A stretch of DNA of 64,000 nucleotides, taken from positions 348,959,390-349,023,389 of the forward strand of contig NC_092873.1 of assembly GCF_028372415.1 (NCBI RefSeq), in the 5' to 3' direction. This DNA is from Notamacropus eugenii. Its lineage: Eukaryota; Chordata; Mammalia; Diprotodontia; Macropodidae. Made by a program: the position numbers and the translations under genes. Below the pieces are notes generated by a model. The model made no database searches. It had not been told where the DNA came from and saw nothing but the letters and a program-made list of their open reading frames with translations. Within the stretch, counting starts at the first letter, position 1, and each line of letters opens with the position of its first letter. This document shows, piece by piece, positions 1 through 13,400 of this stretch.

Positions 1-175
1 ATTTATGGTATTTATAAATATGTTTCTATCTAGTTTGCTTGTTGTCTCCTCCATTAGACTGTGAACTGCTTCAGGGTCTGGGACTATCTTTTGCCTTTCT
101 TTGTATCCACAGCTCTTAACACAGTGCCTGACATATAGTTGGCTCTTAGTATGTTTTTATTGATTTATTAATGGG
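1..175 (+). repeat. L2-type LINE 3' end
   Basis: Contains the typical L2 tail wording: 'attagactgtgaactgctt', then 'cacagtgcctgacatatag', ending in a run of the 'tttattgatt' kind. Only the 3' end is inside the window. Confidence 0.65.
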
Positions 176-194
176 GTGGAGAGCCCTATATTGG

Positions 195-1010
195 GGGAGG
201 GGGAATCAGTCAACAAGCATTTATTAAGCACCCACTCACTATATGCTACCCCCACAGATGTTGGGGATACAAATTCAAAAAATGAAACTACTCTTAAGGA
301 GCTTACATCCTAACAGAGGAGACAGTATGTATGGACATAAATATATAATAGATAAATATAAATAAATAGGAAGTAATTAGAGAAAAGGTAGGAGGGAGAG
401 TATTAGCAATAACAAGGTGGGGCTTAAGCTGAACTTTGAAGGAATTATAAGAGGAGGTGGGGAGCAGCCAGTACAAAGACATAGAGAAGGGAGACAATGT
501 AACACATGAAAGACTGTAACAAGGACATTGGCTGGTCTGTCAGGGGCCATGAGGTGGAGTAACATTTAATGAAGTTTTGACAGTAGGTTGGAACTATGTT
601 GTAAAGGACATTAAATGCCAAAGGAGTTTGTACTTGATCCTAAAAGCAATTGGGAGCCACTGGAGTTTATTGAATAGGGGAGTGACATAGACTTGTGCTC
701 CGTTCGGAATATTACTTTGGCCTCTGTATAGAGGATGGATTAGGAAGCGGAGGGATTGTAAAGATGGGAGGAGGGGGACAGAAAAACAACAATTTGGAGG
801 CTATTGCAGTAGCCAGGTAAAAGATAATGAGGGCAGTTGGGGATGATTACAGGAGATGAAGTGGAGGTAGATTCTACAAGACATGGCAATTCATTGGATA
901 TTTGGAGTGAAGAGTTAAGGACAACTTTGAGGACTCCTGCCTGGATGACTAGAAGTTTGACTAGACTGGATGAGAAAAGAGAGCAATGAGATAATGTACA
1001 TAAAGCAAAC
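195..1010 (+). repeat. Long dispersed repeat, family not assigned
   Basis: Begins with 'caacaagcatttattaagc' and carries the phrase 'gggagccactggagtttat' near 655. Similar phrases recur in this window near 26900 and 48250, showing a shared family. No coding potential is visible. I do not name the family. Confidence 0.55.
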
Positions 1011-2310
1011 TTTTAAAGGGCTCTTATAAAGTAGGTCCTGGGGGAAGTCTGTACATTTTTTTCCCCTTAACTTTAAAGGTGCTGGGGGCAAAGTACTTCA
1101 TCCTTCTTTGTAATTGAGCTCCCTTTCCTTTCATAGTATCTCTATAAACAGGAAAAGTGTGCTTTCACAACCCCAAGTTGAGCAGGAATGGTTGTCAGTT
1201 TCCTTTACAACAGCATGGAGTCCTAGGATTTGTGACGGGGTGGCACCTCAGAGTCCAAACCCCTCATTTTTCAGAAGAGGGGAGGTGATTTGTCCAAGGT
1301 CACACAGGTAATAAGTGGCAGTGGCAGCATTCAAATCTAGGTTGTCTGACTCCAAGTCTCGTGCTTTTCCCACTGCCAAGCTTGTCAAAAAAAGGAATAA
1401 ACTTTTGTACTAATTGGAGGCTTGGAAGAGATCATGATCCTGAAAATGACCTGTATCTCTGGCTTCCCTTCCCTGTCTCTGCAGCTTACTGGCCTCCAGG
1501 TTTTAATGAGCTGCTCCGGGTTAGAAATGAGTAGCATCTTACTAGTGCTTTGGGCTCAGATATTCTTTCCAGTTTCAGATGAAAACAGTCTTAGCAAATA
1601 TGCTCTCATTAATCTGTACAGTCCCCCTGGGGAAAGAGGGAACAGTAGTTGTTCTCCCTGACTCCGGGAGAAGAAAACTGATGTCCCTGAGTGAAGTGAC
1701 TTGTCAGGACACCCCCACACCCCCATTTAGATATGGATTAGGGATGAAGACCTGGGCTTCTTGGCTACAGCAGCACAAATTGTCATACGCAGGGAGAGGA
1801 AAAATATCTTGTCAGGCAAACAGACTATTTCCTAGCCCCTGGGGAGACAGTAAGAGATGGACAGGGATTATGAAGGTTACCAACACTCAGTCACTACGTC
1901 CATTTTAATTCCTTGAGTAGGTAATTTGGTAGCAGTGTGGCACTTTTTTAGTTGGTGGCATGTGGGTATCTGAAATAGGCATAGCCCATTCCAAGTGGAC
2001 ATAGCCTCAGTGGGTCTTAAGCCATTTGAGCCAGACACATCTTTTCCAGTTTATCATGTTATAAGAAAGGAATGGAACCATATGAGTAAAAGAACATTGT
2101 TAATTAAGATATGTATCAGGAATGTGGTATTTCAAGGGTGTGATGCTTAGCATACTATAGCATATCTGCTAGGTAGGAAGCAGAACTATACAAAAGGGTT
2201 GCTGTTGCTGGGTGTTGCCACCTTCATTTTGGGAAGGAGATGTTTAAAATCTCAATCTATCTGCTCTCACAGCCACATAAAATACAATGAAGAAAAACAT
2301 GACTTTGGTT
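1011..2310. other. Region without a recognised gene
   Basis: About 1200-1380 resembles the tail half of a MIR/tRNA-type SINE ('ccaaggtcacacaggtaat'). The rest shows no gene or clear repeat. The short open frames at 1422-1908 have no recognisable domain and no splice support. Confidence 0.4.
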
Positions 2311-2311
2311 A

Positions 2312-2772
2312 GAATATGTCTAGAATGCTGGGTCCAGTTCTGGGCAGTGAATTTTAGGAAGGAGATAGGCTGGAGCATTTCTAGAACAGTGTTGTAGGCA
2401 ATAGGAACACTGGAAAACAAAGGAGGATTGGTTGAAGGAACTGAGCATGTTTAGCTTGGAAAAGTGAAAACTTAGAAGGTGGCATAATAGCTATGTTCAA
2501 ATATATGAAGGCAAGTGGACTAGGGATTGGATTTATTCTATTTGACCCAGAAGGTAAAACCAGGAATAATGGGTAGACGCTGCAACAGTTGCCCAACTAT
2601 TTGAGCTGTCTGTATTGAATGTTGGGTTGATGTCTCAGAGTGTGGTGAGGGCCCCCTAACTAGAAGTATAAAAGCAGTATAAAGATTAACAAAGCCCACC
2701 TTTGTTAGGATTATTGTAGAAGGGATTCTTGGTAGCCTCAGAAGTCCCTTCCAGTTTTATGATCTTGTATTC
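2312..2772 (+). repeat. L3/CR1-type LINE 3' fragment
   Basis: Matches the conserved 3' part of L3/CR1 LINEs in remembered wording: 'gggtccagttctgggcag', 'gttgaaggaactgagcatg', then 'agaagtcccttccag' at the end. Too degraded to code. Confidence 0.6.
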
Positions 2773-2904
2773 TCCAGACTTTAACAGATGACCTCTAGGG
2801 GTTAGAATGCCAACGTGAGCAGAAGCCTGAGTCTGAGTCTCACTTTTTGATCTAAGCAACCCTGGATGGCCATGTTATTCTCTCTGTAACCCAGACTTTC
2901 GATC

Positions 2905-3122
2905 TCTTTTTATTGTTCAACCATTTTTCAGTTGTGTACAACTCTAACTCCATTTGGGGTTTTCTTGACAAAGATACTGGAGTATCTTTGCAAACAGGAT
3001 TAAGTGACTTGCCCAGGGTCACAGAGCCAGTAAGTATCTGAGGTTGGATTTGAACTCAGGAAGACTTGTCTTCCTGACTCCAGACTCAACACCCTATCCA
3101 CTGTGTCACCTAGCTGCCCCTC
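2905..3122 (-). repeat. tRNA-headed SINE with RTE-like tail
   Basis: Read on the minus strand it begins with the tRNA-like head (plus-strand 'ccactgtgtcacctagctg') and ends in the RTE-like tail (plus-strand 'cagttgtgtacaactct'). This is a typical marsupial SINE design (MAR1-like). A second copy in the same orientation lies at 22320-22555. Confidence 0.65.
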
Positions 3123-3149
3123 TTATCTATCTACACAATAAGAAAAACC

Positions 3150-4440
3150 ATTATAGCACCTTAGCACCAAACAGATTTTTTGAATCTGACCTTCTCATTT
3201 TAAAAATGAGACAATGAAGCCCAAAGAAGTTAAGTAACTTGTCCAAAATCATGCAGCTTTTTAGCAGCAGAGTTGAGACTAGAACTCTCACCACTCCCCT
3301 ACTCCCAAGTTGCGTATACTTTTCACTATACAGTATTGCTTTATTGCTTTACAATGATTTCACTCAGGCATAGAACCTACTACCTCTCCTCATACTGCAG
3401 TCAGTGATATATATACTCTTTGAGTTAAGCCCCTTGATACTTTTCTGTTTGAATTGGATTGAAAGGCCAGGGGAAAGAATATGTGGAAACAGAAGGATAA
3501 GTTCTTGAGGGACTTATAGACACACTCAATTTTGTGATCCCTCAAAAAGGGGAGGGATGATTTTCCATTTTGTTTTTGTGTCTTTAAGTCTAGGACAGTG
3601 CTTTGCATGTAGTGGGCATTTAAATGCTTTTTGAAGTGAATGGGATATTTGACGAATGTAGAAATGTTCACTAGGTGGTATGGGGGCAGCAACAGAAGAA
3701 AAATAGAAAGTCTATTTCTTGTATCCCAAGGAACTCACAGTCTCGCTGTGCCTTACTCATGGAACTGGTGATAATTGGATGGTGGGGTGACAGAGGCAGG
3801 AATTCTTCCAGGAATCTGTTCCCAGGGTGACACAAATAGATAATGAAGATAATGCAGATAAAGTATAGTGCAAAGAAGTCAGTTGTGGTCTCAGCTCAGC
3901 AGCCATTGACTGTGTGACCCAGACAGCACATATACAAAACTATTTAAGAATAGCACAAACCAGTCGACCAACAAGTGTAACATTATATAGTGTGAAGTGA
4001 GTATTGAACGCTAAACAGCCTCAGGGTAAATGATTAATCCAAGTGTCTTTGAATGAGTCAAAGATTTCTTCCTTGACAACAGATTTTGAAGAGAGAAGAG
4101 TTCTCCATGAAGAAGGAAAGGGCAGTCCAACTAGAGCAATGGCATCTAGAGGCTTGGGTGGAGGGGTAGGGGGGGTGGAGAGGGAATAAACAAGCTGTGT
4201 GTGGAGAATTGCAAACACATTGACTGGACCAGGGCCAAAGGGCCAGATTAAGGCATCACAGCGCCAAAGCTGAGTAAGTCAACAAACAGTTGGGAGAATT
4301 GACAGGGTCTCTGAATGGTAAGCTGTTTGGAAGGGGAGAGAGTAGAGCATTTTCCTAGTTCATACCTGGAGATGTAATTTGATCACAGAATTTTAGATTT
4401 GGAGCTGGAAGGGACTCAATCTTTATCCTTATCCTATTTC
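3150..4440. other. Upstream flank of the first KIF18B coding exon
   Basis: 3150-3335 holds a degraded SINE-like tail. 3335-4440 shows no recognised gene or repeat. No CpG-rich promoter is visible, which suggests the KIF18B promoter lies outside the window to the left. Confidence 0.4.
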
Positions 4441-4455
4441 TTTCTAGGCACTGTC

Positions 4456-7400
4456 ATGGTGATGACAGAGGAGCACAGTACAGTGAAGGTAGTGGTTCGA
4501 GTGAGGCCGCCTACGCCAAAGGAATTGGAGAGCCATCGAAGGCCTGTGGTTCAGGTGGTGGATGGGAGAGTGCTGGTGTTTGATCCTGAGGAGCCAGATG
4601 GAGGTTTCCCTGGCCTGAAGGGGGGAGGCAGTGTCCATGATGGTCCGAAGAAAAAGGGCAAAGATTTGAAGTTTGTCTTTGACCGAGTTTTTGCTGAGAC
4701 AGCCACCCAACAGGAGGTATTCCAGCACACAACCCACAGCATTCTGGATGGGGTTCTGCAGGGGTATAATTGCTCAGGTGAGTAATCAACCAGGTAGTAT
4801 TGTGTAGAGAGCCTGATACTAGGAAGGGAGGAGAGATACAGTAAAGGTGTACGTGGTTTTTACTATATTAATTATATTTATTTATCCATTTCTTGAGAAA
4901 AAAGGGATTGTTTCTGTCCTTTTGAATGATAGTCTTTAAAGTAGGGGCCATGGCACAACACCAAGGAAAAGGGTGTATGATTAACCAATAGGAAAGAAAA
5001 CGGTTCACATCCCGTCCTCCCCGTGACAGCCAATATTGGGCTTATCTCCAACACTATACTATCCTGTTCACCTATGATCACTGAACACTCTATCCCTCCC
5101 ATGTTAGCTGTGTAAGCAAAATTCTCTGTAGAACATGCCTCCCCTCCTCTTGCTAATATTCTCACACTCTTTCCCCCAAAATCACCTCAGGTGATCCAGA
5201 TAATCCATGAACAGCAGGTTTTCCTCATCAGGTAGTACTTTACAAGCCAGAGCAGTGATCAGTATGTAAGAACCTATTTTCATTTTTTATGGGAAAGAGT
5301 GAGTCAGATAGGATGAGCAGGCATAAATAGGTTGTGATATATGATATCCATCACATAGCACAGTGCCTGGCACACAGTAGGTGCTTAATAAATGTTTATT
5401 GATAGATTTATTGGTAAACATCATATCTCATTACATTATATTTCTTCCAGATCTACTCTTCTGAACTTTCCTATTACTGTAGAGGTACCGTCATTCTTCC
5501 CAGGTGCCCAGGTTCATTGAATCATAGCTTTAGAGCTAGAAGAGATGTTAGAGGGCCATCTAGTCCAATCCTTTGATTTTACAGGTTGAGAAACAGAGCC
5601 CCATAGACTTGCCCAAGGTCACAAAGCTAGTAAGTAGCAGACCCAGGCTCCAAACTTTGGACCTCTGATTTCATATCCAGCATACTTTCCACACTGATTT
5701 GAAACCTTGGGGTTCTCAACTCCTCTCACTCACCCCATGTGTCCAATCAGTTACCAAATCTTGTAGTTTATATCTCCACAATACCTCTTGTATTTGTCCC
5801 CTTTTCTTTACTCCTAAAGCCACCACCCTTGTTCAAGCCTTCATCATCTCTCACAGGGACTATTGGAATAGCCTCCTGTTTCAGGTTTCCTTGTCTCAAA
5901 TTCTACTCCTCCAATCCATCTTCTATATAGCTGCCAAAGTGATTTTTTTCTGACTATATCACTCTGCTACTCAAACTTGAATGGTTCTCTGTTAACTCTA
6001 GGATCAAATATTATTTTATCTTTCATTCTTTTTAAGTTTCTATTTCTGTAAGTTTTATATTATACATAATTATTTGTACAGAAATACATGCATATAAGGT
6101 ATAAATAAGTAAGAAAGGAAGGGAAGCCTGGAGAGGAGTGGAAGGAAGAGTTCTGAGCAAGGAGATTGGCTCATGGAAAGGTTCAGAACATTGTATCCTT
6201 TCCTGTAGAGAGGATGGAGAAGGGCTGACCCTTAACTTAGGGTGGCATCTCCCTTTATTCCCTGCAGTGTTTGCCTATGGGGCCACAGGAGCAGGGAAGA
6301 CACACACCATGCTGGGAGGAGAGGGAGACCCTGGCATCATGTACCTGACCATGATGGAGCTTTATCGGCGTCTAGAGGCCCACCGTCAGGAGAAACGCTA
6401 TGAGGTTCTCATCAGCTACCAGGAGGTACAAGTAGCCCCACCCTCTTACCCCCAAACTTAAGAAGAAAACTAGAGTACTGATTACACCACTTTCTAACCT
6501 TCCTAAATCAGATCTTACCTACCCCTATCAGTCAAGCCTTCCTGCCTCACAACTAACTCTCAGTAGATGGCTTGAGTGGGTAGGCAGTGGGAGTGGTGGA
6601 CAGTGGGTTGGGGCTGAGGGACTCAAAGGCAGATGGAGGCAGCCATGTGAGAAAGACTAAGTGATAAGTACCAGCATACTTTAACACTTAAAATTTCACG
6701 TATTCAATTCTGTCCCTCCAATTTCCACCCTCTAATCTAGCATTGTAGACATTTATTCAGTTCCACCTCTCCTAATCAGTTCCCCTGCCCTTTCATTTTT
6801 TCTTGGGAAATAAGACAGTCTGCGTACCAAGATAAATGCTGATGCCTCTGAACAAGGAGGTAGACATTTCTCCTCTCCTCTAATCACAAGGAGGGCAAAT
6901 GTAGGAGGCAGAAAACCAGAATTCAGGTTCTGTATCTGTCACTGATTTTCTAGAGGACCTGAGCCAAGTTCCTCTTCCTTCTTTGGGCCTCAACCTCAGT
7001 TTTCCCCACTGTCTACTGGTAACATTAACTCATCCATTGTCCTCCATTCTCCTCTATCCCACTTCTATAAGATGCAAAATCATGAAAGGATTAATTTCTC
7101 TTAATATCTGTGAAGCACCCTATTCAGAGCTGGTTAAAGTGATCCTTTTTAGCTCATTCTTAATCCTCACTCTTTCTAACAACTCAGGCAGAAACAACCC
7201 TTTCTCCTCTCATACTTCCCTACCACCACCAGTCCTACCTACTTGGTTACATCCTACTACCCCTGATTTCCCACCTACTTTGACTAGCAGCTTTTAGTCT
7301 TCTTTTTTTTTTTTCAGGTGTACAATGAGCAGATCTATGATCTCCTAGATCCCAAGGGCGCCCTAGCTATCCGAGAGGACCCAGACAAGGGTGTGGTGGT

Positions 7401-10400
7401 GCAGGGACTCTCCTTCCATCAGGTTTGATATTAGGGGGCATGCGGGAAAAAATTGGTCCCATCTCTCTCAGGAATTCCTAACTCTTACCTTCCCCTTTCA
7501 GTTTTTCCCTGCTAAGAACTAGTTAGAAGACTGGAGATACCATAGGTTTCAAAAAGGAAAATGGGCCCAAGGAACATCCCCATGTTAGTCAGGAGGAGTC
7601 CGGGACTAGTGAGCTAGTCAGGTATTCAGGTGGAGACCAGGGACTTGGTTGCACTATATTGCAAACTCTTTCTGAGTACTATTTCCTTAGCCAACATCAG
7701 CTGAACAGCTTCTGGAGATGTTGACCAGAGGGAACCGAAATCGTAAGCAACACCCCACTGATGCTAATGCCACTTCCTCTCGCTCTCACGCAGTCTTTCA
7801 GGTGAGGGGCTTGGGGATTTGAGTAGGGATCTGGCTTCCTTCTTTGCTTCCCTTCCGCTCTGGTCATTCCACAGGCTTTTGTTTTCTTGACTTCCCTAGA
7901 TCTATGTGAAGCAGCAAGACTGTGTGCCAGGACTGACTCAGACCCTACAGGTTGCCAAAATGAGCCTGATTGATCTAGCAGGCTCAGAGAGGGCATCAAA
8001 CACCCACGCTACTGGGGAGCGTCTTCGGGAGGGTGCCAACATCAACCGTTCCCTGCTGGCACTCATTAACGTCCTGAATGCTTTGGCAGATGCAAAGGTA
8101 ACCCCCAGGTGCCATGTCCTCAGGAGGTGAATGGATGTGAGAGCTGAAAGTGGGAGAGTTGGGGTGGTTCAGGTGGTAGGTGAGAGAGAGCTGGTGTCTG
8201 ACCCTGACAAGCATACTCACCTTCCCTGGCTGCTTTTCTGCCGAGTTTGGGGCTTAGATGGAGAAGGGGAGAAGCTTCATGTCTCCTGTAGTCTAGGCCT
8301 GAGCACTGGTCCTTCTTAGCTGCTGCTTCTTGCCCAGAACCAGAGAGTTCATTTGGCTTGGCCAAATGTACACATATACTTCCTCAAAGGGTCGGAAGTC
8401 CCATGTGCCATACCGAGACAGCAAGCTAACCCGTTTGCTAAAGGATTCGATAGGAGGGAACTGCCGGACAGTGATGATTGCTGCTGTCAGTCCCTCTGCC
8501 CTGGCCTATGAGGACACCTACAACACCCTCAAGTATGCTGACCGTGCAAAGGAGATCAAGCTCTCGGTGGGTACCTGCCTAGCAGTTGGGGCAAGCAGAA
8601 GTCATTGTAGATAGAGGGGAATGGGGTGTGAGGGCCCCAGATTAAGAGTGTTAGTGCAAGACAGAAGCACAGGAAGGATGACATGGCCAAGGGGAGCTTA
8701 AAGCCTCATTAAGAATACAGAGTCTTCACCCTTATGGAGATCCCAGTGTAATGGGAAGTAGAGAGACTACATACCCACGACGTGGTGACAGAAACACAAG
8801 AGCAAAATACCCAAACTGTAAGGTGGCTGGGAATGGGGGGAGGAACAGGAGGGGTTGACTGCTCTCCGGTATGTAACTGAAGCTTCCTCTTCCCAGCTCA
8901 AGAGCAACGTGATCAGCTTGAACTGTCACATCAGCCAGTATGCCACCATCTGCCAGCAGCTTCAGGCTGAGGTAAAGACCTGGGAGCTTCAGGGCTTTTG
9001 GGTCTGGAAGAGGGCAAGGGAATCCTTACAAAGCTGAAGACCTGCTTTTCTTGACTCCTCCCTCTCTCCTCTTCCCAAGCTAAACTTATGTTTTCCATCT
9101 GGATCCAGGGCTTTGATGAGTGAGGGTGCTTGTGTTCTAGGTGGCTACCCTACGGGAAAAGCTCCAGGTCTATGAAGCAGGAGCAAGGATCACCCCACAG
9201 GAGCTCCCGGAGCTGCCCAAGCCATCTCTCTGCACTAGCCCTCTGCAGCCAGAGTAAGTATCCTCCCTGTCCAGTCCTTATCTGAAGTGGGAAAAGGGGA
9301 AGCTAAGCTGTTTTTTAAATCTTTCTCCCCTTTTTCCCTAGTGTCTGTGCACAGGACTTGCTGGCAAAGGTAGTTAGGGAACTAGGATTCTATTCATAGC
9401 TAAGGTTGCAGCCCAGTCCTCAGTCCACAGGTTTCTGGTACATACCGAACTTAAGATTTTAGGATTTCAATGTCCTCAAATAAGAAAATAATTCTTCCTT
9501 CTACAGAACCATGGTTAATGCTCGTTGACTGGTCAAAGTCTATCAGTGGTCATTGTATGCTACCCTGGTGCCAGGGAGCTTAACTTTACCTTCTTCTTTA
9601 AAGCCCTCTGTTGTCCATTCCCCATTCTCTATCTTTCTTGCTTCTCATTTTAGCCTTTACTTCCCCCTCAGCCTCAGCCTTCCTGACTTGCCTCCACTGA
9701 GCCGTCATCCTTGTCAGTCCTACTCTCCAGAGCTCTCCTCAAGCCCTGAAACTCCCCAAGAGGAGAATATGGAGACTCAAGTGGGGGATAAAGAGGTGTT
9801 GAATCCCCTTCTCGGTTCTCAAGCACAAGAGTCAATGAAGGAGAGGGATGAAAGTACCATAAAAAAGGTATTTCTGAAGCTGAACCAAGAGAATTGAGTG
9901 ACAAGTCAATTGGGAGAGATTCCTCCAGCTTCTTCTTTTCCCCAAGTGCTGAGAGAATTCCTCAGGTCTAAAGTCCCCTTAGCAGGATTACCTTAGAGCA
10001 GCCTTAAGTTATTTAAGGACATCTGGATCTCTTTATAGAGTATGGGAACAAGGCAAGGTTTCAGGTGCCATTTTTTCTATATCAGGACAAATCAATGTCA
10101 GCATCTTCACAAAAGCTGCCCTGGAGGCCTAATTGTGTGTGGTCCTGGGCTGACTATTAAGAGATTATATAGAACTCAAGGTAGAGAATGAAACCAAAAC
10201 TTTTTGGACCTGGCCAATGTAGGAATTTGTTCTGCTTGACTAAGTAAATTTCTTATAAGAGTTTTAGGGTTTGTTGTTGTTGTTTTGTTTTAATGGAGGG
10301 GAGAGAAAATACATTTTTTTTAACTGAAAAAAATAATTAAAAAAAGAAAAGAGGCTTCAAAGACTCAATACTGCTTAAAGGTCTTACATTCTAAGGAGAC

Positions 10401-13400
10401 ACTAATATAGTCCTATACAAAGGACTGACATGCAAAAAAGCCAGGCTGCTATATTTACATTGTCTATAGATCAAGTAAATATGTAATGGGGTAGAGAGTA
10501 GAATGAGTTAGCTGAGGGAGATTAAAAAATAATCTAGCTCAGTATCTAGACTGGGCTCTGATCTACCTAGGGAGGCTTAGAGGAAGGACGTGGGGTTGGG
10601 GTTTTTCAGGAGTTGCTTGGTTAATGGGTAAGAGACAGCTTGAAGGGGAAAGACATCATAGGCTCTGTGTCTATGTAACTCCTTGCCTTCCATCAGGTAC
10701 AGAAGCCTCCTGTCCTAGCCCTAGAGCCCAAACCAGGATTGGGCAGCCTCACACCACCAGAGGTGTACAAAGACAAGACCAAGAGGTAGGTCTCTTTTTA
10801 AATCTAACCTACAATTTAAGGGATAATACAGGGAAAGGAAAGACTTGGCAGGATCCTGTTACAGTCAGCTCTGGATTATCCACTTAGTTATCTGAGGGAG
10901 GTCTTACTCTACTTCTTGTTGATATTATCACCTACTCTATTTATGTCTCACCATCTTTATTTATGTTCACTCTTCCACGGAGCTTGCAGCCCAGCAGATG
11001 TCTCATGTGCTGAAAGGAGAGGGCTTCTGTAATCTAAACATTGTATTTTCTCTCTGTCCTCTGGGAAGGTATGAGCCAGAAAGAGAGCAGATTTAAAGCA
11101 AGGACAATTCTGCTTAAGCTAGTACTTGGCTTTGATTTGGGGTTTTTTTGTTGTTTTGTGGGGGAGAGGGGGCCAATGGGGTTAAGTGACTTGCCCAGGG
11201 TCGAACAGCTAGTGAGTGTCTGAGGCTGGATTTGAACTCAGGTCCTCTTGACTCTGAGTACTTGGCTTTTTAGGATAGGGAGTGATGCTGTCCATTTTCA
11301 ACATGAAGTTAGGAACAGAGATGGACAACTTTTTAGTTCTTCCTGATATAGGTCTTCACTCTGTGGCTTCATGATTGGGTTTGGATTGACTTTGGATTCC
11401 CTAGGTATCAGGAGTACATTTATTTAAGCATAAATACAAAAACAGCCCCAAATCAAAGAAGATTTGAATTATTTGTGCCATGATTCTCTCTTGTGAGGAT
11501 CATGGATATGTGACTGTACTATTATTACTATTAATATTTCTTTTCTGGCCTCCAGTACATCAATCCTGTGCCACTTGGCTTCCCTGCTGCCAACCCCTCC
11601 CAACATGCTTCACGCTTGGCAGTGTATTTAAAGCTTCTGGACAGAAGGGCCTGTTTAATTTTATTTCTTATTGGGGAGTGTCTGTTCCCAAGTCAGCAAA
11701 AAACACTGCAGTCTGAATAATCAGTGGCTCATTATCTGTCTCCTGCTGTCAGCTCTGCAGGGTCTCAGGAGAGGGAGGGACAAGTTGGCAGAATGCCTCC
11801 CTCAGCCTTCTTTCTCAGAGCCCCCTACCCCTCCACACTACACAGAGAACTCCAAGTACTTGCCAGAAGGATAGTTTACATGATTGGTATACTCTGGTAG
11901 AGACAGCCTTGGGTTCTAATTCTGTCTCTGCAACTAAGCTGCTGAGTGAGCCTCACATAAGTCATATCCTGTCTTGAGGTCTTTCCGAGTTTGTATCAGT
12001 TTCTTCATCTGTAGTATGGAGAAAATAATCTCTGTCATAGCTACCTCTGAGAGCTAATAAGAGGACAGAATGAAACGATAGGCATAAAGGCTGGCAGAAA
12101 GCAAAAAGTATAGATAAGGGGAAGAGATTGTCATAGTTTTTTAGTCAACCAACCACAAGCACTTATTAAGCATTTCCTATATCTCAGGCACTGTGCAGGG
12201 CACTAAGAATATAAAGGAAAATGCCAAAACAACCCCTGTCCTCAAGAGACATGCATTGTATATAAATCAGAACAGAAAGAGGACCTGAATAAGTTTGACT
12301 TTTAAAAATTTTTTAAATTTTAAAAATAAAATAAATAATAAAATAAAATTTAAAAAATTTAAAAATGTTTGACTTTTTAAAAATTCAGTCATTTTATTTT
12401 CAGAATATAAAATGATGACATTTCAGAGATGGAGAAGACCTTAAAAGACCATCTAGTTTAATCCCCTCAACTTACAGATATAGAAATTGAGGTTCAGAGA
12501 CAAAACATGACTTGCTCAGGGTTCCACAGTTAGTTAGTGACAAAGCTGAGATTGCTGGCCTTTCCCCCATACTCTTCCCACTATACCACATTGCCAAACT
12601 GATTTATTCCAAATACTCTATAGCTTAGTAGATGGTCATAAAGAGTTGCTGTGTCCCCCAAAACTCATTCCAAAGTGGCTTTCCTAAGGATGAGCATCTC
12701 CAAACTCAGTTAGCCTGATCCTTAGACCCTAGACATATATAATCTATCCCAAACACATACTTGTATGTGTTTGTGATTTAAAGCAATTTTTCCTTCACAG
12801 CGATGTGTTGCACAAGCTGTCCCTGAGCCAGCTGATGTCAAAGATGATACCTCAGAAGAGTATAGTGTAATATGTAGAAATCATCTCTAGAAAAAATATT
12901 TGCCATGGATAAAACCCCATCCAGCTAATTGAGAAGTCATAGTACCATTGTTTATTTATGGCTGTGCATCTCTTTAAGGAAGTTTGGAAGCTAACAGTAT
13001 AACTTGAGAAAACTAATAATCCACCAATTTCCCTTAATAATGTATTTAGAATAGGATTTGTTATAGGGCCATACCTGTTGCATAAAGTGAGGCACACCTG
13101 TATCTTTGTCATATAAATTCCTTGCTATATGCAATGCCTCATAATGAGTAGTATGAGTTGCTTCATTCCCACTGAGTTCTTAGGTTTGGCCAAAGGAAAA
13201 ACTGAGGCACGGTAAGGAAGGAACTGAGGTCTATAGCAAAGCAATGATGGAAATAGTGGTCATTCGAGGAGACATGTCATTTTCTTGGCCTCACTTGGAA
13301 ATTCTTGGCTGGCAAGTAGAAAGCAATTGAATGGGATAAGTCTGAGGTGTCCTTTCTCATCAATAACCCAGGCTAGGGTTGGAGGAGGTGAGGAGGATGG

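Noticed and set aside
4399-4455. Open frame extending upstream of the KIF18B ATG at 4456
   Set aside because: The splice acceptor at 4447 cuts through it, and the 4456 ATG gives the human-length N-terminus.
9342-9369. A 28-nt segment with AG before and gt after, first taken as a KIF18B microexon
   Set aside because: Including it puts the next exon in a frame with an early stop; skipping it keeps the frame and the human-like linker sequence.
12800-12870. 'ttccttcacag' followed by an open stretch, considered as a KIF18B exon
   Set aside because: The phase and sequence do not fit between the 10785 donor and the 13431 acceptor, which already join correctly.
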